From contig RXIC02000492.1 of the NCBI GenBank assembly GCA_003952965.2, forward strand, positions 186,001-250,000: a DNA stretch of 64,000 nucleotides, in the 5' to 3' direction. Both the position numbers and the translations under genes were made by a program. Positions 22,892 to 36,343 of the stretch are shown piece after piece (within the stretch, counting starts at the first letter, position 1; every line of letters begins with the position of its first letter). A model generated the notes under the pieces. It was given only the letters and a program-made list of their open reading frames with translations, was not told the DNA's origin and did not search any database. Origin of the DNA: Morella rubra (taxonomy: Eukaryota; Streptophyta; Magnoliopsida; Fagales; Myricaceae).

Positions 22892-25800
22892 CTCTTAGAA
22901 TACCCTACCCAAGAGCCCTGAAAGGAACAAACTAAACAAAGACAATCCAATTGAGAATTTCCGGGGAAAAACCAACAAGTTCTAGCCTTTGGATCGAGGA
23001 GCAAGAAGAGAAATCAATCTGAAGAAGTGCAGGAGGATGATATTGTTGCTTATAAACCAAACAGTGTGTTGATCTGATGAAACTGGTGAGTGGACACTAT
23101 TGTTGGATGCAAGGAAATGCCCAAGAAGGCGGTGAGGAGCGAGCATGTCTTTGGGTCAATCTTTTTTATGTATCCGATCTATGGCTACAACCCTGTCTAT
23201 GACTTCAATAATCTCTGTGAAAGTGCAATAATTATACCATGAACAAAAGATGATCAAAAATTACTTGAGCTTTGTATGGACCATAAGAGTTTTGAGGGAT
23301 AGTTGTGGGGTCTAGTGGTGGTGGCAACTCTATGAAATTATGCAACTTCGGTGACAAACTAATAGTGCCAACACAATTTTATAGCAGGGAGACTCGAGGA
23401 AATAAAGGAGGAGAGAGAGAGAGAGTTTTGCTTAGCCCCTAAGGTGCAAATGTGGGTTGGTAACACGTGGATGGACCCAGACCGTCGACAGTGGCCGTGA
23501 GTAAAAAGAACGTAGATCTGCATGCTGTGATAAAGTATAATTTCAAGTGAAAGACTTAACCATGACCGAATGTGAAGTAGTCGGCACGAAGGAAATGGCA
23601 GAAAGTACACTACGGCCTATGGGCTCAGCTTTTGTTTTGGCTGAATTATTTCTCCTATATATGTTTTCTTATAGATTAGGGTTTTTATTGCGGGACGGAG
23701 GACCCCGAATTTTGTAAGGTTAAAAACAGTTGGCACCACGTGGTTACAAGTGGGGGACTACACGATAGATGTGGTGATGATCCTATGGGCCTATGTACAT
23801 AGGATTACATGTTACAAACTATACAACTTTGCATTACGTACGTGTGCTTCGCACGAGTGAGCATGCATTTTTCTAGAACCTTGCATTAATGTACCTAAAT
23901 GGAACTGAAGGGTCGACGATGTGATCCCTCTAGCTCGATGTTTGTCACCCACCTGGTCAAGTAAGAGTGACAAATTATTTACGTGCTATCCTGCTTGGTC
24001 TATTTCTCTGTGCATGGCAACCCTTCTGTGCTTGATCTTATCCAGCAGTGCTTATTTCTAAGCCTCCAATGACCCCTATAGTTGACTCGCATTTCAAAGG
24101 ATCTAAATATTGTACCTTTTGAAAATGGAATTTGATCATGCATGAACTTACCTAATTCTAATCTAAATACTCTCCTTGATATGCTTAGGATCAGACTCTG
24201 CTTAATTAATCGACCTCGTGCATAAAATATTGAATTAAACTTCGGATTTATAATAGAGTCCGGATTAATTAAACTTACTATTCTAATTGATTCTGATTTT
24301 ATTATCACGATAAATTTTTAATAGTTCAAAAATCTTAAACGAATAAAAAGATAAAAAAAAATTTAAATTAACATGAGAAAATAATCAATCTGGGCAGAAA
24401 CACATGAGAGCACTTATTAGATTCTTATCGACCTGCTGAATTTGAAATAAGTAAACTGTAGAATTGAAGTGAAGTACTGAAGTGATGGAAACAGCATAGC
24501 TAGGCATGCAGCTCTGAGGTGATGTTGAAATTCCATTATTAAAACAAACTTGTCAAATATATTCTCGATGAGATGAACTCGATCGGTTTCACATGACTTT
24601 GATGAACAAGTCGTGAAAATATTCCCATCATCACTAAAGAAAATATTCCGCGCGCGTACAATGAAGAAGCTAGGAAGTCGCCAATTAGGACCACGAGTGC
24701 CACGTGAATATCATTAAGCCACGGCCGATCGAAGCAGAAGCTTAATGGTAAACAATCGTGCACAGCTAATTAATTAGTACGTATATTCTGATCAAATTAG
24801 GGCGTATGTGAATGGAAATCAACTTGGTCGGTTGGTTTGGTAAAGCTTATTGAATGGTCGTTTTCTGATTTTTAAAAAGGACAAAGCAGAATATCTGTCT
24901 CACAACTTAGAAAGCGACTCGGGCCAATAGAACTTACTAATCAAATATATGCAATCTTTTGGAAGAAATATTCTTAAGATATCCACGTGAGAGGCCAAGT
25001 CCATTGCACCACGTAGACGCTTTTATTTTTCATTATTCATTCTGACTGATCAAAATCAAGAACCTTAGGGTTTAAACTTTAAACAACTACTTCGCGTGCC
25101 AAGGGTTGGTGACTCTTTGATGGCTAGAATATCAAGCAGCCTCCTCAGTTTAGTATGATTTTAACTGATTAAATATTGTCACCTAATAATTCCAATCTGA
25201 GGAGCAATTATCCAAAGGTACTTGTTGCACGTTTCAATGAATGATGGTGCAGCTTGGGTCCCCCTTAACCCCTGGTGCACTTGATGGTTCCAGGCTGGGG
25301 ATAAACTTAGGTCTTTGGTCTTTGATTAATTAGGTTGGTGCAAAAATAGGTTATGGCATCTAATTCTCGAGCTAGTTAACTAATCATATATATTCAATAG
25401 GAAAATCTAGATAGAATATGACAGATCGGCACGGCACCCCGCGGTAGCTAGCAATCATATATAATTACTATACTAGAGTTAGGTTATCATTTATATAGAT
25501 CATGTCTAATTTGATGTTTGATGATAGTGATTTAGAAGGAAAAATCAGACAAACATTAGGAAGCATAAACTCACCACGTACCAGATGCCATCAAAATAAA
25601 ACAAAAGGAGGGAAAAAAAAAAAAAGAACTGTTTCCCAAATGGATGAATAACTAGTGGAATCTTTATGTTCTCTTGTTTCCAAGTGTATTTAATTTGCTT
25701 AATTTCCCAGCTCCTACAAGAGTCAATGATACACTATTTGAGACATCCAAAGACGTAATAATAAAAAGAACAAATTTCTTGTCCAATTATCGTATAGGAA

Positions 25801-27930
25801 TATGCTGCAAAGATAGAGACCATCCTGGAACCGTATGGGCAAACGTAGCGCCAAATGGAGTGAAAGACGAAAATGATACTTCAGCAGAGAGAGAGAGAGA
25901 TTAACTTCGAAGACATACCAGGAAAATGCAGGACGGTGACACTGGTATGATAGATCTCTGTCCAAACGTACGTACTGCTGAATCGAGTGAAACATCAAAC
26001 CGGCCAGTACTTCAGCAGAGAGATTAACATCAAAGTGGTACATGCAAATTAATGCAGGACTGTGACACTTGAAAACATGAACTACCGACCGCATGATGCG
26101 CATATATATCTGGCTCGGTCTGCATGCACTGTTAAATTATACAGAGACTGTACCTCTTTCTGTGAATATAGTTGTCTCTTTGTCCCTGTCTGAGAAATCA
26201 CGTCTTCTCTCTTTAGTTACCCCTTTTCTTTTCTTTCCGTAATGAAGAAATTCCAAGGTTCTTGTCTTGTTATTTCGCAGAAGCTCAGCAGGTTGCGAGA
26301 ATCTTTGATGGAAGGTCACAAGGACGTACAAACGACTAAGAATTGGGAGGAGAATTCCGTTTAGAATTCCTTGATTACTTGCATATCGTCTATACCTGAA
26401 ACTTATTGTGCTTATTTTTATTCCTACAGATCACCTCCTAGTCCATTCAACGGTGTATGTAACACCACGACGAGAAAATTTTTCAGAAAGGTCCTACTCC
26501 TAGAGCTAGTGATCCATTTGAGCTGCTATCACGAGATGGTGACGGTGTTAATTAGTAGTTAATCAATTGTTGTTCTACGTTTAGGATAAGTGTTACGAGA
26601 CAACATACTTTCAACCGATAAAGCTCATTGGCTAAGGCGTGGCAACTGGCAGGCTTAGGGAGCTCACCAAGTGGGGAACTAGAAATTCGCCCGTTTAGTC
26701 GCTTCTTTTGACAGGGACATTAATTCAGCTTCCTATCTTTTATCCAAATGATTTTCATGAGCAGTTCAACTCGTCGTATTTGACGAGGAAAACAACTTAT
26801 AACATATTTGATAACCAGTTTGAGATATACATCCTTTGACACGCGTTTTACTGAAGAATTTTCAAAGTACAGGTCAAATAATTGAGCAGTTTGTTGTATA
26901 GAGAAGAAAAATTCGGAGGCTCGCTCATTCTTGAAACTAAGGGGGTAGATTTTTCTGTTACAGAAAGCATTGTTAAACCAAAACAAGAGCGAACAAGGGA
27001 AAAACTTCCCTGACGAACTTGGACGAGAACTCGTACCAAAAGAAAAGGGGAGAACTAGCTAGAGAGGCAATGGGAGCAAAACTAGAAAAGGTTTCTCCTC
27101 TCGTTTCGCAAGTAAAACAGGACCGGTACAGTTTCTATCACCTCAAGGGAAAGTTACCACAGCCCATGGAAGAACAGTGCGCTTGGAAATTATGGTAATC
27201 TTCCACAGAATCAAATTGAGACGTATGGTTCTTGAGTTTCCTAAAAAAGTGAAAAGGTCACCCATCAAGTGAAAGAGAAAGCTTTGTAATTACCATCACA
27301 ACCAGCTCCCACTTGAGGTAGATCAGAGTGGAACGTGGTGGTAGGGACCATGATTCAACAAAATATGTCTGCAGCAGAAGAAGTAATGAAGAAGTAAGGA
27401 ATATGTTGCAAAAATGACTACCAAAAACAAAAACAAGAAAGTAAAGGACTTTGTAAAACCAAGTTCTAGTACTGAAGCTGCATGCACGTCTGGCAAAAGA
27501 TGAGACATCAGATTTGGAGTCACACGCAGGAGTACAAAAATTTGGATTCTAACCAACAATCGTATTGAGTAAACCAAAGTGTCAAAGTAGGCCTTGATAG
27601 CATCCTTTCTCCACAAAGCAGGCTTCGAACAAAATGGACTAAGCCACAAGTGACAAGTGGGTCTTCCTTTTGGCAATTGGCGTGGCGTGCCGCCCCTATG
27701 GTGTCTATTCAAAACCTTCATCATGAAGAAGTTTGTTTCCACTAGTAATTTGTTTAGTGCTAAAAGGTAGCAAATCCGACAAGCCAATTTTATAATTCAA
27801 GTTGAAGCGATTACCTTGAAGAACTTCTTACACAGTCATCATCCAACAACGAAAGGACCGCTGATTTTCCCTTTTTTTTTTTTTTTTTTTTTTTGAGCTG
27901 GTTCTAACTAATTGAGGACTGACCAGTGAC

Positions 27931-27969
<39 letters not shown>

Positions 27970-28600
27970 TGCTTAATGGAGAAGAAGTTGTTAGACAAGA
28001 GTAATAAAGTCGGTCACAGATGATGACGAGGATTCACTTTTAATCTGCAATCTTCTTTTAACTTTTGGCTTTGGATGCTTTTTTTTCCATGCAGAAAAGT
28101 GAATAGACCACCTACAAAATTGGTTAAAACAAAAGTCCAATCAAATCTCCATCGCTCGAAATTATCAAGTTTTGGACGCAAATGTGGTCTTTAGTGCCAT
28201 GATGAGGGTCCCCTACTCATCAAGCCTGCTTCATCGTATGTGACGGCAACATCCAAATCTCCCCCAAATCGCTATTATGAGTCCGCGGCTATGAAATCTT
28301 TTGTAGTGCCTTTTTGCTGCGCTGAATTTGCAATTAACCTGTACAAGCCATTACAAGCTACACTAAACTTCCCATACTTGACCCCAGAATTGGTTTAATT
28401 ATTTTAATACACATGAGAATATATAGATACGGGCCATCTTATTAGTCGCATCTTCATATTAGTAGCAAAATTTCTATCCATGGGAGGAAAGGATAAGTCT
28501 CAGCAGTCAGCAATTTATATCATACACCGAATGTTGTTCACTACTTGAAAGTAAGGTATAACATGTCAGGCTTAGAAAAAAAAAAAGGTATAACATGTCA
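22892..28600. other. Long intergenic stretch, no gene found
   Basis: 5.7 kb of AT-rich DNA. The left end is the Dof promoter; a GGAGAGAGAGAGAGAG tract lies near 23410. Positions about 25878-25942 and 26009-26070 share ACTTCAGCAGAGAGA and TGCAGGACxGTGACACT, a diverged direct repeat. A 154-codon reverse frame at 27323-27787 has no recognised domain. Two simple repeats near 27.9 kb are listed separately. Confidence 0.55.
27872..27965. repeat. Poly-T run and (TC)n microsatellite
   Basis: A run of about 23 T at 27872-27894 is followed, after a 39-base unique gap, by a (TC)16 repeat at 27934-27965. Both are probably length-variable. Confidence 0.9.
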
Positions 28601-28723
28601 GACTACTGTGCTTCAAGCATAACAAAAAGGCAATACATTATAGACTCTCCATGAAATATGATGCCAGCCTCAAGTGAAACATGATTGCCCTGGCATCCCT
28701 CATTACACGGCATAGGAAACGCC

Positions 28724-31700
28724 CTAGAATTTGAAATCCTTTTTCTTGGACTTCCCCTCCTTTTCTTGCATCTTCCGCTTCCTTTTCTTCTCATTCTGCA
28801 CAAATACCAATCCAGTATTCAATTAACAGAGTCGGATGAACAATCAACAAAATTACCCAACCCGATGAAACCCCCAAATCACCCAAGCAAGGTCCCCTTT
28901 TATAAATTTCCTTCGAGAAGGCCAATTTTCAAGTTATTGTTAAGTTACTTAAGAAGCACACCTCTGCAACCATATCACTGAAATCTTCCCGCTGACTCCG
29001 CAGCTTCTCTTCCTCTCTAGCTTCCTCGTATCTACGAAAATGCAACCAAGTTGGGAACTCATTCAGTCTCAGAAGATAATTTTATCTTAACTAATTGCGA
29101 ATAGAAGGGTATGAACTTACTTTGCAGGCAAGACATTCTCCATGACTTCCAACTCTTCTGGTTGCAGAGTAACATCCACTTTATCTGTTTTCTGACCTCT
29201 AAGCAGATCAACCTGCAAGAATATGACCAACTAGTATTCAGTGAACTATGCAATCACAGCGCCAGAAATCCTAAATGTTGGAAAAAGTGAACCGATCATC
29301 GGGAGTCCAGTTCAATTACCAAAAGTATGCAGTCCATTAAATTCACACACATATCACAAAGACCCCCCCAATTAGGTTTTTGTACAAGTAACTAGATCCC
29401 GCAGTCCCTATCTAGCATTGAGCTATTCATCCACAACGGTGAATGTAATAAGTGCTTCTATCTTTTGAACCATAATCAAAGAATCAGAGTTCCAAGTGTT
29501 TTGTCACGTGCATTAATCAACCTAAATTTTCCAACACTAGTTACTATTCACTATTCACTGTTCAGATTAAGAGATGAGGTGCAAAGCCTTCTCTTCTGTG
29601 ATATGCATTTTAAAATCAACAAGACTAGTCCTTAGAGGTTCCAAATTCTGTGTGTGTGGCCCTGCATGTAATTCTCTTTCGCAACCTTTTATCATCATTC
29701 GCGTCAGCAGATCCTCTAATTCCCTCCCTCAAATTCACATCTTATATCAGTATAACAAAGGATCATCACTCTAGGATGACAGAGGATAAGATAAAGTACA
29801 TCAGCTTCTTCAGAAAAGAACCACAATGGCTTAATCGCAAAAGTTATAACATGCTTGCAAGAGAAACAAGTAGAAATTCTTACCCTTTTGGCAGCCGTCT
29901 TGTCTTGGGTGCCAGTGCTAACAACATATCTGTAGGCCAAAAGGTGGACATCAAGTTTAAAGACTATAATCGACAACCAAAAAGTGATGGAAAAAAAAAA
30001 CAACAGAACAAGAACATTGCATACGTGTGCGTTGTTCCAAGCAAAGTTCCAGGAGCAATTTTTTCTTCCTTCTCTTCAAGCACCTTCAAAAGAAAAACCG
30101 AAACAAAGATGATGTTCAGATAGTATCATCAATCAGAGCATTGAACACAAATGAAGAGTTAATAAAACAGAGCCAGATTCTTAAATAACAATACTGACTT
30201 GGTAAAGAGGCCTGTCAGGCTCCTTTCTCTGCTGCTTTCGAAGGTCAATAACATCAGGTGTTTCAACGCCAGTAGGAGTGCTGGAAAAAAAAAAAAAAAA
30301 AAAAGCAACTAAGACATGGAAAACGCATTGCACAACATATGATTGGACCACAATCTGAGTTAAAAAAATTTTAGGCACACAACATTGCAAAGCATAGCCC
30401 CAGAAGCAGAGGTGGGCTACCATAAAACCTCAAGAGAAAACTCCTAATATGAGATAAAATGCATGCATCAAACAGAAATGAGGAACTGTGGTAATGACCG
30501 AAAAAATACCTTGAGAGGCTATCAACAGATTGAATGCCAGCCTCTAGTTCCTCTTCCTCAATCTCCTCCTCCTCTTCCTCCTCCTCCTCCTCTCTTCCTC
30601 TTCCTCCAAATCACCCCAATGTTTGGTTTTATCGACTGGCTCTTCCTGAATGTAAATACAACATAAAAATAAAACATACACACATCAAAATAAATATACG
30701 GATGTAGAATTATAATTCATCTTTACATTTAATGCAGCCAACATCTTGCTAAGGCCATATTTGTCAATTGGGAAAAAAAAAAAGGCTTAACAAAAACACA
30801 AAATCTACTGGTGCAATCACAAGCAGGATAAACATTTGAAAATACCTCATAGTTAGGTTGTTCTTGTTGATGAACACCAAACACATCTCCATATAAAGGA
30901 CGTCCAAACTATTCAAGAACATACAAGTGAATTAATTAAACACTGACCACATTTAAGAAAAGCTGCTGTATGCAGAAGATATCGATAGAGAACCATGTGG
31001 AAAATAAGGCAGATATCAAAGTTTGGTAACTTACTTCATCAACTGGAGGCTTGCCCCAGCCACCAGGATGATAACCAAAGCTAGCTCCAGGAGGGATGGG
31101 AGCATTCAGCCCAGGAATTTTCAGATGTGGGTATGACGGAGGCGGACCATATCTCTGACAGAAAATCAACCGTTAACAAATGTTACAAAAGGAAATAACA
31201 CAAAATAACCCCACAGACGTAAATACCACCAGAGATTTGGTAATCCACCTGCATATTGATGAGCCATGGGGGAGGAGAACCCTCTGGCATTCCAAGAGCT
31301 TCTTTTAGTTCTTGTGACAGCATGCCAGGCTTCATTTCCCTTAACTTAACCTATATACCAGGGGGGAAAATATCATAACTTAGAGATTAAGTTCAACTCA
31401 AAAACAAAATATCTTTTTCTTTGATTAAAGAGGTACATAATTTTTACTAAAATGATACAAGCATGTAGACCAATTATCTCATTTAACACGCATCAAAAAC
31501 CTCATTCACCAAATCTTGGAAAGAAACCTAATCTTTTTCTTGATCATGAAACATGTATGTCTTGCCAATATCAGCATAAGCAACCACATATGTCAAACTA
31601 TATGCTCCAACAAAAGCAGAGAAGATAGTAAGAAAGAATTCAAAGTTCTCCTGTGTATGGGGTGAATTATACCTCAAACTCTTTGCCTTCATGATACAGA

Positions 31701-34700
31701 TCCCCGAGGCTTGTAAGCTTTGGCTTTGTTTGGTATTTAAAAAAGGCATCATGGAGAACCTAACAAACAGGAACCACAAGATCACTAACCAGACATGAAC
31801 AAGACTCATTTTAACCAGAAACTGTGGATCTTCAAAACAAGACATACAGATAACAGAACCACAAAATACTTGAATTAAGTAAATTACACATTAACAAAAT
31901 CACAGAGCAAGAAAAACCTGATAGTCAATATCCATCTTTCCCATCTTTGGCTGCATCCGCTCTCTTTGCTTCTGCTTCAACTTTTTACTGTCCTCCTTTT
32001 CAATGTAAGCCTGCAGGAGTGCACCACAAAACAACACAAGTGGTCATTAGCAGCATTACCACGATGCATCATGTTAGCATGAGTTCAGTTAAAATGCAGA
32101 ACACCATGAAAAGGGTGAGGAAATGTGATATTTAAATCGAAATATCAAACTCGTCACTGCCTGGCCTTCTGAAAGAACTAAGTGTAAGGATTAAGTGCAG
32201 AAAAATGGCTACACCAGATAGAGGTGGGTAAAAAAAAAAATTCAGCCTAAAACATGAAGAAAAGGGGGAAAAAAAATCAACTAAGGTAACCTTAGAACTA
32301 GACAAAGATGACTCATTCTTCATTAGAGAAAAGCATGAAAATCAACCAAAAAAAATTGTAAAAACACCAATTTAAACAATAGGATAATGATGAGATTGAC
32401 TTTACCTGTCTGATTTTCTCAATTCCTGTTGCAGCAATAAAATCAGGAAGCTGAAAAGGCTGCTTCTCAATACCACGTTTTCCCTGCAAAACAATAACCG
32501 ACACCCGATGAGATACAAGTAACTAAAAGAACGTTCCATTCTTCATCCATATCATGTCAGTAATTAAATTCTTTCAGTTATGAGGAGCCCGGGCATTAAG
32601 CACAATGGAAAGTCATCTGTAAATTCAAAGCAGATTAATTAGCACCTTGACTGTAAACAAATCCCCAACAACTATCATGCAAATGCACTCTAATAAAGAC
32701 TAAAAAGGGCAATTTTCCCCATGGATGGCATCATATAATGTCTACACCCCAAGCCACACTAGCAAATACATAAAAATAGAAATCATTTAACGGTGCCCAT
32801 TGCAAAACACCTACAAGTCCAGGCTCCATGATTGTCACAGCAGCTCCCCTGCAAGAACCACATATATACATATAAGAGAAGCCCTTATCGACGTGATCTC
32901 CCCACACCCTATTCCCTGAATCCCACATGTGGACTATATCCCTCAATCATGCATGCACATTTTAACCCCTCAGTCTATAATTCTAGCGAGGCTAGCTAGC
33001 TAACCTGCAAAAATTTCCTTTTCTGGCACCAATGCCGAGGTACAGGTACAGTATTTCGGTAAGATTTCAAAAACACCAGCAACTTTGGGTCTGAAGCGGT
33101 TGCATCCCACACCTGGATATGAAGAGAATATATAAGTAGAGAACACTAATGAACAGAAAATTAAGAACAAACTATCAAAGCACATCAAATATCTCTACCT
33201 CAACAACATCAGGCCTTGAGCAAATTTGCTTCAGTTCAGCAATCTTCATCCGCCGGTGAAGCTGAAAGATGAAAACAGAAATGCTTCAGACTGCCGATGA
33301 CAAAGTGTTGCTATAATGATAATGATGTGACAATCTAAAAACATAAACCTATAAAATAAAACATAACAACAGTACCAAGTTATTCGTACCTTTTTCTTCT
33401 TATTTGAGACGCCTCTCTCTTTTTGTTGGTTATCCTGTTCTTCCTCTTCTGAATCTGAGTCAAGCTTCTTGCTAGAGGCTGCATTTGGGGCAGACTCATC
33501 CTTGTTATCATTCTCCTGCACGAGAAGAATAATTAACACGTGAGGTCATACTTTCCCTGACAAAATATGAGAGCTATAGGATGTTAAATCGCATTGAGAG
33601 CAAAAAAAATCCTCACCTGAGTACCAGCAGTTTCGCGGAAAGTGAATTTCTCAAAAATCTTTCTAAATTCTTCATCCATGCCATCATCAAAATCTGCCTG
33701 CTCCGGGACATACTCCACTTCAACTAGCTCCCCGAGCTAAAAAGTTCCAAAGATAAGGATAATACACATATTCAGACCCATGTACACATAACTACTAGTC
33801 TTCTAGAGCGTCAAACATTGAAGCTATGGATGTATTGCACGATCAAATAAGGATTTCAAGATAAACAAAATCAGCCTAAACTGAAAGTCAGAGCTCGTCT
33901 ATTTAGACCATGATTGCTATGATCCTATTTAAACCGGCCTGCTCACTGAAAAAAAATAAAAATAAAAAGGCTCCAAAATCGAAAGAAATAACAAAGATTA
34001 TTCTAACGCGACAAAAACCTAATTTCTTTCCCTAACTTTTCTCCGGATTATACAGTAAATCAGGAACATCTAAGGCTAACGTGAGTCTATGAAACATTGA
34101 GCGTTCAAGCAGCATTTCCCTTATCCCTCCTTTTGGATCTCAAAAATCCTAACAGAAACTTTAATCCAAACAAAAATAAAAATCCGCTATGTGATGAGAG
34201 AGACTGATTGGACTAAGAGTTGATTCCTTCAAGTTCCCAAAAGTGCAGTTACTTTATTGCTCGACATGATTGAATACATATCCCGGCCAAATCCATCACT
34301 CTTTTCTTCCGTTTTCCCCACTTCCAAGTAAAAAACAAACAAACAAAGTACGACAATTAATCACAAACCAAAACCCAATGCTCAACTCAAATCAACACAT
34401 AAACGCTAATTTTCACCTATACATTACCAAAACACACTAAATAAATCTCCAATACAAGCTTCATTCAGCTCTCAGAGATTCTTAACAACCACTCCAAAGC
34501 ACGTAAAATAAAATAAAATAAAGTCTGAACCCTAGAAAGCTACCAGAACCCTAAACGAGTTGGATATTAAGGGGAGGGGGAGGGTAAACCTGTTGAGGAT
34601 CGTTATTCTCCTTGGCATCGTCATCAGCTATGTCATTGTCGTCGACGGAGGAAGGGTCCAACGTCTGGGACGCCTTGCTATTGTTCTTCTTCTGCTTCCG

Positions 34701-34817
34701 ACGGCGACGACGCCGTTCAGTCTCTCGCGACTTCTTCGCGTGGCTCGGGTTAGGATTTGAGCTCAGGTCTCCGTTCGAAACGACGCCGTTGGGGAGCGGA
34801 AGAGTTTCCGCCACCAT
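28724..34817 (-). CDS. SF3B2: Splicing factor 3B subunit 2 (SAP145/CUS1), frameshifted in this sequence
   Basis: U2 snRNP protein that helps bind the pre-mRNA branch region. Eighteen exons from ATG at 34817: 34817-34590, 33736-33617, 33515-33390, 33261-33199, 33112-33005, 32483-32406, 32010-31918, 31759-31673, 31350-31249, 31154-31035, 30908-30846, 30645-30510, 30280-30199, 30083-30025, 29929-29884, 29212-29121, 29031-28962, 28795-28724. Exons 4-8 are the DUF382 core (VWDATASDPKLLVFLKSYRN, PRHWCQKRKFLQGKRG). Exons 9-10 carry the Pro-rich PSP motif (MPEGSPPPWLINMQRYGPPP). The tail ends KSKKKDFKF. Exon 12 encodes HWGDLEEEE and then an acid run in which the frame slips (about 30588-30597), giving a TAG at 30544-30546 after about 429 residues. 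All exons after the slip keep the family frame, so a sequence error is more likely than a dead gene. Confidence 0.93.
30588..30597 (-). other. Frame slip in the acidic tract of SF3B2 exon 12
   Basis: Upstream codons read Glu in one frame through 30592; downstream codons read Glu-Ile-Glu in the neighbouring frame from 30592 leftwards. The + strand repeat CTC CTC is broken by an extra TC, or lacks one base. Exon 12 is 136 nt where 134 or 137 would fit the flanking splice phases. Confidence 0.8.
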
Positions 34818-36294
34818 CTTTGGGTATGTGTTTGGGCTCGCACGATCAAAGGGGCTCTGTGCGTAACAGTAAGTGCGCAGAAGAGGAAGAAAGGTGGAGT
34901 GAGGATTGAAGGAGAGGTTGATACCGGGCCGTCCGATTCGTTAGAAATATCCGAGTAAGTTAAGCACGTGTGAAGCATCGCACGTGAGCATCAGTAGTCG
35001 GCGCAGCTCAATTTTTCTTGTTTTGTAGGTGAAAAAACAAAGAAAGTAAAAGATTTTATGCTGTTTTATAAATTTGTACTTAATAATAAGAGTTCCTTTA
35101 CAAAGTTCACTAAAATAGTGTCAAGATGTTATTAATATTTGAACAAAAGATAAGAGCTAGTCCACATAGAATATTTTAGAATCATCAAAGCAACTTAGCT
35201 ATTATAAAAAATATTTATGGATAATTTCGTCAAAATTATTAAGACTATGGAAGGTATTTAAGGTGCAACTCATAATTTGCTTAGTAATATATGTCATAAA
35301 CAGTAAACGTAGTCATATTCTAATTTGATAGTGACTATAATCCTCTGTAATTTTATTATAGAGTATGTATTGCCAAAAAAATTTTATACAAATTATATTA
35401 AATAACACGATCTCCGTAGATTATATATATATATATAATAATTATACTATACAATTCTGACCAATAATTACTGGAGTAAGATTTCAATTGTTTTGCCATC
35501 CAGAACTTATTGCTATGTTGGATTGTTTTCAAAAATTTATTATCATCACTTTTTCATCAATTCTAATATCTTTTCACCAATTCAAATAACTTTTTATAAA
35601 TTTTAATAATTTTTAATATATTTTTTATCAATCTCAAAATAATTTATACTACTTCTAAAAAAATACAAATATAAAAAATTATTTTAAAATTTAAACCAAA
35701 CATAGCCTGTACTTCGCGACCCTTGTTCACCTATAGTTCCAATTGAAAAGATTGGTTGAAATCTATTGGGCTGGAAAGAAGGAAAGCTGGAGTGGCCCAT
35801 CTAATTGGACTTGGGGCTTCGGTAACAAAAAAATGATTTAAGATGTATTAAAATCGTGGGGAGTTATTACAGCAAATAGCAGTTTCTGCGACAAAAAGCA
35901 ATTAGTCTACGTGTAATTTCTCAAATACGAAAGATATTTTCGCTCTCCGCGGCTTTTGTTCCGCGTGCCGGAAGTTGCTTGGAAGACAGACGTCTCCAAC
36001 GGGGCCCATATTGGTTGTGGAGAAGTACTTCTGGGGTCCACGCACACCTAGCTGATACCTAGCCCCCAAATTGGTAAAATGTTATCTCGATCTGCCATTC
36101 AAGATCTGAAGCGAGAAGCGTGTCTTTTGAACGTACAAAGGCCGAGAGACGAGACCACCACTGCAGACCCGGAAAGGATAAAAAGTCATTTACTTTCTCT
36201 TCCGATTTATTCACCAAGAATCCGAAGAAGGAGGAGGGAGAGACCAACTTATGATTATACATTTGGATATACTGACGTAAATAAGTTCATCAAG
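34818..36294. other. Divergent promoter region between SF3B2 and the PLT4-like gene
   Basis: About 1.5 kb separates the two start codons. It contains the SF3B2 leader on the left, a MITE-like element (separate entry) and the proximal PLT4 promoter on the right. No gene was seen. Confidence 0.5.
35512..35706. mobile_element. MITE-like element with GCTATGTTxGGxTT inverted ends
   Basis: The left end GCTATGTTGGATTGTTTTC and the right end AAATTTAAACCAAACATAGC are imperfect inverted repeats. The interior is AT-rich and non-coding. Ends resemble hAT-type plant MITEs, but no clear target duplication was found. Confidence 0.5.
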
Positions 36295-36304
36295 TATATA
36301 AATA
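36295..36304 (+). promoter_or_regulatory. TATA box of the PLT4-like gene
   Basis: TATATAAATA ends 40 bases before the ATG at 36344. With a usual 25-35 base offset the 5' leader would be only about 10-20 nt, which is short. Confidence 0.5.
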
Positions 36305-36343
36305 GAGGAGGGAGGGAGGGAGGCTTAGAGAGAGATTTGAGAA

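Noticed and set aside
27323-27787. Reverse ORF of 154 codons
   Set aside because: No domain recognised, hydrophobic part lacks family context, no splice or promoter support; probably chance.
34540-34556. Telomere-like ACCCTAAAC words in SF3B2 intron 1
   Set aside because: Two short copies are common near plant housekeeping promoters; not enough for a separate feature.
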